Source: an uncultured Oscillospiraceae bacterium
GTDB lineage: Bacteria; Bacillota_A; Clostridia; Oscillospirales; Oscillospiraceae
Assembly: GCA_900757695.1 (NCBI GenBank)
Contig: CAAEOU010000272.1
Span: 1 to 47,721, forward strand
Direction of reading: 5' to 3'
Length of the DNA: 47,721 nucleotides
Below the pieces are notes generated by a model. That model ran no database searches. It had not been told where the DNA came from and saw only the letters and a list, made by a program, of their open reading frames with translations. Of the stretch, positions 42,564-47,721 are shown one piece after another. The translations under genes and the position numbers were made by a program. How positions within the stretch are numbered: position 1 is the stretch's first letter; every line of letters starts with the position of its first letter.

Positions 42564-44315
42564 ATGTCGATTTTTAAGCGGTTTGTATCCTACTATAGGC
42601 CATACCGGCATCTATTTTATCTGGACTGCCTCTGTGCGATGGTGCTTTGCATCATTGACCTGAGCTTTCCGCAGATCCTCCGGTGGCTGCCGGAGGGGCT
42701 GTTTTCCGGCAGTGCCGAGTCCATTATGAAGGCCCTGCGGTGGCTGCTGCCGGCGCTGCTGCTGTGGTATCTGCTGCGGGCCCTGTGCCAGTTCTATGTG
42801 ACCTCCTACGGCCACTGCATGGGCACCCGTATGGAGACGGATATGCGGCAGGATCTCTTTGACAAGTATATGTCCCTGTCCTATTCCTACTATGACCGGA
42901 ACAACACCGGCGAGATGATGTCCCGGCTGGTCAGTGATCTGTTTGATATCTCCGAGCTGGCACACCATGGCCCGGAAAACCTGCTGATGTGCTCCATTAA
43001 AATCATCGGCAGCTTTATTCTGCTGCTGTGGGTCAATGTGCCAATGACTATGCTGCTGCTGGCGGTGACTGCGGTGCTGGTGGCCTTTACGATTTTCCGG
43101 CAGCTGAGTATGCGCCGGATCTTTACGGAGAACCGGGAGCGCATTGCGGATGTCAATGCCGGGGTGCAGAATTCTCTGGCCGGAATCCGGGTGGTAAAGA
43201 CCTTTGCGGTGGAGCAGGGGGAAATGGACAATTTCCGGGAATCCAATGGGCGGTATCGGAAATCCAAGGAAAAGAGCTATATGGCCATGGGCATCTTTCA
43301 CGGGGGAAGCAACTTCCTTCAGGGCATGCTCTATGTGGTGACACTGATATCCGGCGGCTTCTTCATTGCCCACGGGAGCCTGACCTATAATGACCTTGCC
43401 ATCTATGCGCTGTATATCGGAATTTTCATTACCCCCATCGGTCAGCTTATGGACTTTACGGAGATGCTCCAGAAGGGCTATGCGGGCTTTAAGCGCTTTG
43501 CGCAGATCATGGAGACAGAGCCGGAGATTCGGGAAAAGCCCGATGCAGTGGAGCTGAAGGATGTAAAGGGGGAGATCCAATATCGGGACGTTTCCTTCTC
43601 CTACGATGAGAAGGAACAGGTGCTGGAGCACCTGAATGTGGAGATCCCGGCAGGAAAGACCTGCGCATTGGTAGGGCCCTCCGGCGGCGGCAAGACCACC
43701 ATCTGTTCGTTGCTCCCACGGTTTTATGATGTTACAGGCGGCGGCATTCTGGTGGACGGGCACGATGTCCGGGACCTTCGGCTGAAAAGCCTTCGGCAGG
43801 CCATTGGCATTGTGCAGCAGGATGTGTATATCTTTGCAGGCTCCATCCGGGAGAACATTGCCTATGGAAAAAAGAATGCCACCCAGCAGGAGATCGAGGA
43901 GGCGGCCAGAAACGCCAATATCCATGATTTTATTATGGGGCTGGAGGATGGCTACGATCCCTATGTGGGAGAGGGGGGCCCCCGCCTCTCCGGCGGACAG
44001 AAGCAGCGCATTGCCATTGCCCGGGTGTTCCTGAAAAATCCGCCGATCCTGATTCTGGACGAGGCCACCTCGGCACTGGACAACGAGTCGGAAAAGCACA
44101 TTCAGGAGGCGCTGGATCGGCTCAGCGTGGGCAGAACCACCATTGTCATTGCCCACCGCCTTTCCACCATTCGCACGGCGGAGAAGATCATTGTAATCGA
44201 TGAGGGGCATGTAAAGGAGCAGGGCAACCACCATGAGCTCATGGAGCGGGGCGGCATCTATGCCCGATATTTCAATATGCAGTTTGAGGGTCTGGATATC
44301 CAGATGAACGCCTGA
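42564..44315 (+). CDS. ABC transporter, ATP-binding and permease protein (583 aa)
   Basis: Single-gene half-exporter of MsbA/LmrA type that would homodimerise. The membrane domain (about 15-310) starts with F-V-S-Y-Y-R-P-Y-R-H-L-F and has R-L-V-S-D-L-F-D-I-S-E-L near 115-126. The ATPase domain (about 335-575) has Walker A GPSGGGKTT, signature LSGGQKQR, Walker B ILILDEATSALD and a switch His in I-A-H-R-L-S-T-I. Substrate unknown; lipid or drug export is usual. The start at 42564 follows GAAAGGA, and a TATAAT at 42530-42535 may be a separate -10 within the 35-bp gap after the PHP gene. Its terminator is shared with the convergent importer. Confidence 0.92.
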   Translation: MSIFKRFVSYYRPYRHLFYLDCLCAMVLCIIDLSFPQILRWLPEGLFSGSAESIMKALRWLLPALLLWYLLRALCQFYVTSYGHCMGTRMETDMRQDLFDKYMSLSYSYYDRNNTGEMMSRLVSDLFDISELAHHGPENLLMCSIKIIGSFILLLWVNVPMTMLLLAVTAVLVAFTIFRQLSMRRIFTENRERIADVNAGVQNSLAGIRVVKTFAVEQGEMDNFRESNGRYRKSKEKSYMAMGIFHGGSNFLQGMLYVVTLISGGFFIAHGSLTYNDLAIYALYIGIFITPIGQLMDFTEMLQKGYAGFKRFAQIMETEPEIREKPDAVELKDVKGEIQYRDVSFSYDEKEQVLEHLNVEIPAGKTCALVGPSGGGKTTICSLLPRFYDVTGGGILVDGHDVRDLRLKSLRQAIGIVQQDVYIFAGSIRENIAYGKKNATQQEIEEAARNANIHDFIMGLEDGYDPYVGEGGPRLSGGQKQRIAIARVFLKNPPILILDEATSALDNESEKHIQEALDRLSVGRTTIVIAHRLSTIRTAEKIIVIDEGHVKEQGNHHELMERGGIYARYFNMQFEGLDIQMNA

Positions 44316-44362
44316 AAAAAATCCCCTGCGCACGGTTTGTGTACGCAGGGGATCGCTTTTTT
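44314..44362. terminator. Bidirectional terminator between ABC exporter and amino-acid importer
   Basis: ATCCCCTGCG (44321-44330) pairs with CGCAGGGGAT (44344-44353). It is followed by CGCTTTTTT on the plus strand and by TTTTTTT (44320-44314) on the minus strand. Confidence 0.9.
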
Positions 44363-44363
44363 G

Positions 44364-45086
44364 TTAAAGAACCTTGGACAGGAAGGACTGGGTGCGGGGG
44401 TTCTGGGGATTCCCGAAGATCTCCTCCGGGGTGCCGGATTCCTGCACGATGCCGCCGTCCATAAACAGGACACGGTTTGCCACCTCCCGGGCAAAGCCCA
44501 TCTCATGGGTGACGACCACCATGGTCATGCCCTCTTCGGCCAGCTGCTTCATGACTTCCAGCACCTCACCGACCATTTCGGGGTCCAGCGCAGAGGTGGG
44601 CTCGTCAAAGAGCATGACCTCCGGATGCATGGCCAGCGCCCGGACAATGGCGATGCGCTGCTTCTGTCCGCCGGAGAGCTGAGAGGGGTAGGAGGCGGCT
44701 TTGTCCTCCAGACCGACCCGCTTCAGAAGCGCCATGGCTTCATCCTGTGCCTCGGACTTGGTCTTTAGCTTCAGCCGTACCGGAGCCAGCGTCATGTTGT
44801 CCAGAATGCTGAGGTTGTTAAACAGGTTGAAGTGCTGGAATACCATGCCCATCTTCTGCCGCATTGCATTGATGTTGGTTTTGGGATCGGTCATGGAAAC
44901 ACCGGAAAAAATGATCTCACCGGAGGTGGGAATCTCCAGCATGTTCAGGCACCGGAGGAATGTGGATTTACCGGAGCCGGATGGCCCGATGACGACTACC
45001 TTTTCCCCTTTGTTGATGTGCTCGTTGATGCCGTTGAGCACATTCAGGGTTCCAAAGCTTTTATGAAGATCTTTGATATCAATCAC
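44364..45086 (-). CDS. Polar amino-acid ABC importer, ATP-binding protein (240 aa)
   Basis: ATPase of the GlnQ/HisP class, driving uptake of a polar amino acid. It starts [11 protein letters not shown]. Walker A is GPSGSGKST (about 38-46), signature LSGGQKQR (about 138-145), Walker [15 protein letters not shown] (about 158-171), and switch H in V-V-T-H-E-M-G-F-A. Length is typical for the family. It overlaps the permease gene by 8 nt and its mRNA ends at a shared strong terminator. Confidence 0.94.
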   Translation of the reverse strand: MIDIKDLHKSFGTLNVLNGINEHINKGEKVVVIGPSGSGKSTFLRCLNMLEIPTSGEIIFSGVSMTDPKTNINAMRQKMGMVFQHFNLFNNLSILDNMTLAPVRLKLKTKSEAQDEAMALLKRVGLEDKAASYPSQLSGGQKQRIAIVRALAMHPEVMLFDEPTSALDPEMVGEVLEVMKQLAEEGMTMVVVTHEMGFAREVANRVLFMDGGIVQESGTPEEIFGNPQNPRTQSFLSKVL

Positions 45087-45792
45087 TGGCGCGCAGCCTC
45101 CTTTCCAGCAGTCCCATAAGACCGGAGAGTATCATGACCAGGGCCAGATACATGACGGCAATACCCACATAGGGCATAAACGCCTGATAGGTTTTGCCCT
45201 GTATCAGCTGTGCGGCCTTGGTGAGATCCCGGAGGCCGATGACGGTGACGATGGAGGTGTCCTTCAGCAGGGTGATGAGCTCATTGCCCAGTGCGGGAAG
45301 AATATTTTTGACAGCCTGGGGAATGACCACGAAGCGCATGGTGGTGGCGTAGGGAAGGCCAAGGGAACGGCCTGCCTCCATCTGACCCTTGTCGATGGAC
45401 ATAATGCCGCCGCGAATGATCTCGGATACATAGGCACCGGAGTTGATGCCAAAGGTCAGCATGGCCACGGCAATCTGATTCCGGGTGCTGGCAAAGATAA
45501 CAAAGTACATAATCAGCAGCTGAACCATAATTGGTGTGCCGCGGATGACCGTGGTGTAGATCTGACAGATTACATTGAGCACGCCCAGCACCGGGTTCTT
45601 CCGGCCGGGGCGCTGCTGGTCATGGGTGGTTCGCACCACAGCGACCAGAATGCCCAGAATAATACCAAGCACCAGCGCTATGGCCGCGACCTGAAGCGTG
45701 ACGCCGATGCCCTTGAGATACAAAAGCCAGCGGTCGCCTTCCAGAAAGCTCTGGGAAAAATCGTCCTTCAGGCCGGAGAAAAATTCCGCCAT
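45079..45792 (-). CDS. Polar amino-acid ABC importer, permease (237 aa)
   Basis: Membrane subunit of HisM/GlnP type, about five helices. The cytoplasmic coupling motif is [22 protein letters not shown] at about 147-170, with [10 protein letters not shown] near 100. GAGGAG precedes the ATG. Only one permease gene is present, so it should work as a homodimer. It follows the binding-protein gene after 84 nt containing a hairpin. Confidence 0.93.
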   Translation of the reverse strand: MAEFFSGLKDDFSQSFLEGDRWLLYLKGIGVTLQVAAIALVLGIILGILVAVVRTTHDQQRPGRKNPVLGVLNVICQIYTTVIRGTPIMVQLLIMYFVIFASTRNQIAVAMLTFGINSGAYVSEIIRGGIMSIDKGQMEAGRSLGLPYATTMRFVVIPQAVKNILPALGNELITLLKDTSIVTVIGLRDLTKAAQLIQGKTYQAFMPYVGIAVMYLALVMILSGLMGLLERRLRASD

Positions 45793-45836
45793 TGTGTTGC
45801 TCCTCTCTTGTGATCCTTGTGGTTGGGGTACAGGAA

Positions 45837-45862
45837 AAATGGGGCGGTTGCCCGCCCCATTT
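45837..45862 (-). terminator. Internal terminator or attenuator between binding protein and permease
   Basis: On the minus strand AAATGGGGCGG (45862-45852) pairs with CCGCCCCATTT (45847-45837), and TTT then follows. It lies 14 nt after the binding-protein stop. Partial termination here would give more binding protein than membrane subunits, a common arrangement in such operons. Confidence 0.75.
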
Positions 45863-45876
45863 CCAAAGATACGTTT

Positions 45877-46782
45877 TTATTCCGCCTTGATGTACTTGTC
45901 CAGAATGGACTGTACGGTGCCATCATCGATGAGCTCCTTCAGGGCGTTGTTCACTGCATCCCGGAGAGCGGTGTTGTCCTTGCTGACACCAATGGCATAA
46001 TCCTCAGTGACATACTCGGTGTCCAGAATCTTCAGGCCATCGTTCTGCGCAACGAACTCCTGGGCAGGCTGGCTGTCAATAACAACAGCGTCAACCTTGC
46101 CGCTAAGCAGTGCCTGGATGGCGTTGGCGCCATTGGGGAAAGCGGTGACCATATCCTCGCCGTAATCGTCAGAGCAGTAGATGTAGCCGGTGGTGGACTC
46201 CTGGCAGCCAATCAGCTTGCCCTGAAGATCATCAATGGACTTGATGTCGGAGTCGTTCGGAACAATAACGACCTGAACGCCGGTGGCGTAGGTGTCGGAG
46301 AAGTCAAGGTTCTGCTTCCGCTCATCGGTGACAGTCATGCCGGCCATGGCGATGTCGGACTTGCCGGTCTGTACGGAGGTGATAATGGAGCCGAAGTCCA
46401 TATCGTCGACCACCAGCTCAAGACCCAGCTTTTCTGCGATCTTACCGGCGATCTCTACGTCGATGCCTTCAAAGCTGCCGTCATCGGCAACCATCTCATA
46501 GGGAGGGAAGGCGGCGTTGGTGGCCATATGGAGCTTGCCGTCTTCAACAACGGTGAAGTCACCGGCAGCAGCCTCGGTTTCGGCAGCGGAAGCCACAGCC
46601 TCAGCAGCGGAAGCCTCGGGGGCAGCAGCCTCGGGAGCGGCGGTCTCGGCAGCGGCAGTCTCCTCAGCGGGAGCGCTGTCCTTGGCGGATGCAGGGGCAG
46701 AGGAAGCAGCGGAGTCGCCGCAGCCTGCCAGCATAGAAAGGCACAGAGCACAGCTCAGCGCCATGGCAAAAAACTTTTTCAT
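45877..46782 (-). CDS. Polar amino-acid ABC importer, substrate-binding lipoprotein (301 aa)
   Basis: Extracellular receptor of the importer. Residues 1-20 are a lipoprotein signal with lipobox L-A-G-C and Cys21 as the lipid anchor. Residues about 22-75 form an Ala/Glu/Ser/Pro-rich low-complexity linker. From about 76 on is the SBP family 3 fold: G-K-L-H-M-A-T-N-A-A-F-P-P-Y-E, then G-I-D-V-E-I-A, S-D-I-A-M-A-G-M-T-V-T-D-E-R, and D-A-V-V-I-D-S-Q-P-A near 234. The aromatic and Arg/Asp positions that bind the amino-acid backbone are present. Residue identity does not decide the substrate. argF upstream makes a cationic amino acid attractive but unproven. Stop is TAA at 45877. Confidence 0.93.
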   Translation of the reverse strand: MKKFFAMALSCALCLSMLAGCGDSAASSAPASAKDSAPAEETAAAETAAPEAAAPEASAAEAVASAAETEAAAGDFTVVEDGKLHMATNAAFPPYEMVADDGSFEGIDVEIAGKIAEKLGLELVVDDMDFGSIITSVQTGKSDIAMAGMTVTDERKQNLDFSDTYATGVQVVIVPNDSDIKSIDDLQGKLIGCQESTTGYIYCSDDYGEDMVTAFPNGANAIQALLSGKVDAVVIDSQPAQEFVAQNDGLKILDTEYVTEDYAIGVSKDNTALRDAVNNALKELIDDGTVQSILDKYIKAE

Positions 46783-46846
46783 GATAAAATCATCCCTTCA
46801 ACGCATGGAATGCACCGTTCGGAGCATATCCACTTTTATGTGCTTT

Positions 46847-46855
46847 ATTATAGCA
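46847..46855 (-). promoter_or_regulatory. Extended -10 promoter of the amino-acid importer
   Basis: On the minus strand TGCTATAAT (46855-46847) is a full extended -10. No clear -35 is seen, which fits that promoter class. Confidence 0.6.
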
Positions 46856-46877
46856 TTTTTCAAGGAAAACGGCACAA

Positions 46878-46893
46878 ATATTCAAGATATTCA
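46878..46893 (-). promoter_or_regulatory. Tandem ATATTCA half-sites near the importer promoter
   Basis: ATATTCA occurs at 46878-46884 and again at 46887-46893 (TGAATAT twice on the coding strand), 25-45 bp upstream of the -10. A palindrome ATGTATACAT follows at 46894-46903. ArgR boxes use TGAAT/ATTCA half-sites, but they are normally inverted, not direct, so this is only suggestive. Confidence 0.3.
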
Positions 46894-46962
46894 TGTATAC
46901 ATACGAATTTTCCATATTCTATACAAAAATTTTTAATAGAATACAGGAATACATGGTCAAAA

Positions 46963-47721
46963 TTAACCCATGAGCATGGTCAGAACGGCCTTCTGGGCGT
47001 GGAGACGATTCTCTGCCTCCTCAAAAATCACGTCTGCATGGGACTCAAATACCTCATCGGTGATCTCCAGCCCACGGCGGGCGGGCAGACAGTGGAGCAC
47101 CAGACAGTCCGGCGCTGCCTTTTGCAGCAGGGCACTGTTTACCTGATAGGTGCCCGAGAACACGTTGGTGCGTGTCTCCTGCTGGGCCTCCTGTCCCATG
47201 GAGGTCCAGACATCGGTGTAGACGACAGTAGCGCCCTCTGTGGCCTCTGCCGGATCACGAAGCAGACGGAACTTGTCGCCGTAGCTCCGGGCAAAGTCCA
47301 GAATCACCTTGGGTGGCTCATAGCCCTCCGGGCAGGCCACGGAGATCTGCATGCCGGTTTTCAGACAGCCCACGATCAGACTGGAGCAGACGTTGTTGCC
47401 GTCGCCAATGAAGCAGAGGTGCTGCTCCTCCAAAATCGGATCCCGTTCCCGCAGGGTCATCAGATCCCCCAATACCTGACAGGGATGGGCGAAGTCCGTC
47501 ATGCCGTTGATCACCGGGACGGTGGCATGGGCGGCCAGCGCCTCGATTTCGTCCTGCTGGTAGGTACGGATCATAATGCCGTCGCAGTAGCGGCTGAGGG
47601 TGCGGGCAGTGTCCTGAATTGGCTCGCCACGGCCGATTTGCGTATCGGCGGCGGTCAGGTACATGGCATGGCCCCCCAGCTGGAACATTCCGGTCTCAAA
47701 GGAGGCACGGGTGCGGGTGGA
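46963..47721 (-). CDS. argF: Ornithine carbamoyltransferase, 5' end outside the window
   Basis: Joins ornithine and carbamoyl phosphate to citrulline in arginine synthesis or, in reverse, in fermentation. The visible part begins with the carbamoyl-phosphate motif S-T-R-T-R-A-S-F-E at the window edge (47721-47695). Then come G-G-H-A-M-Y-L, H-P-C-Q-V-L-G-D (ornithine/carbamoyl phosphate site), D-V-W-T-S-M-G-Q-E, and H-C-L-P-A-R-R-G with the catalytic cysteine. About 50 N-terminal residues are missing beyond the edge. It is followed on the same strand by the amino-acid importer, after 180 bp with its own promoter. Confidence 0.95.
   Translation of the reverse strand, partial: STRTRASFETGMFQLGGHAMYLTAADTQIGRGEPIQDTARTLSRYCDGIMIRTYQQDEIEALAAHATVPVINGMTDFAHPCQVLGDLMTLRERDPILEEQHLCFIGDGNNVCSSLIVGCLKTGMQISVACPEGYEPPKVILDFARSYGDKFRLLRDPAEATEGATVVYTDVWTSMGQEAQQETRTNVFSGTYQVNSALLQKAAPDCLVLHCLPARRGLEITDEVFESHADVIFEEAENRLHAQKAVLTMLMG

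Noticed and set aside
40139..44333. Minus-strand open frames of 576 and 573 codons opposite the Fe-S protein and the ABC exporter
   Set aside because: The opposite strand encodes proteins with complete, ordered motifs. The antisense products show none.

Overview
The window looks like chromosome of a Gram-positive anaerobic gut Clostridia, most likely an Oscillospiraceae-type organism (inference). The grounds are: S-layer-homology (SLH) surface proteins together with a CsaB-type pyruvyltransferase; an [FeFe]-hydrogenase-like sensor operon (DRTGG / HATPase / Fe-S / DRTGG / PHP); strong AGGAGG ribosome binding sites with near-consensus sigma-A promoters; and GC-rich coding sequence. I see no rRNA, tRNA, CRISPR array, insertion sequence or phage gene.

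Layout. (1) 1-9301: promoter and a giant 3047-aa secreted repeat protein ending in three SLH domains. (2) 9302-9873: intergenic region with a series of strong hairpins. (3) 9874-12890 (-): a second SLH surface protein (beta-helix, InlB-type repeat, SpaA-like domain, SLH), broken by a single-base frameshift in an A4 run. (4) 12891-13825: about 0.9 kb of non-coding, hairpin-dense DNA. (5) 13826-17965 (-): a tightly overlapping operon of a CydD/CydC-like ABC exporter pair, a YgbA-family (nitrosative-stress-linked) protein and a YbaN/DUF454 membrane protein. (6) 18221-23605 (-): a third SLH protein of 1794 aa. (7) 24067-24510: an Rrf2 regulator. (8) 24548-33894: a divergent polysaccharide cluster. 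GT2 and an O-antigen-polymerase-like protein lie on the minus strand; on the plus strand are a polymerase/GT4 fusion, two small DUF4330-like membrane proteins and a GT4-CsaB-GT4 fusion of 1093 aa. (9) 33935-39090 (-): mnmE, a MATE transporter, serA and serC. (10) 39376-42528 (+): the hydrogenase-like sensor operon. (11) 42564-44315: a single-gene ABC exporter. (12) 44364-46782 (-): a polar amino-acid ABC importer. (13) 46963-47721 (-): argF, cut by the window edge.

How they fit together. CsaB-type enzymes pyruvylate the secondary cell-wall polysaccharide that SLH domains bind. The polysaccharide cluster and the three SLH proteins therefore read as one cell-surface unit: polymer synthesis, pyruvyl capping, and large proteins that dock on it. 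Fusion of glycosyltransferases to the polymerase and to CsaB is the most unusual part. The second point of interest is the sensor operon, whose hydrogenase-like subunit keeps the Fe-S cysteines but has lost residues of a catalytic H-cluster pocket. No computation was run. Domain names come from motif recognition, and positions of domains are approximate.
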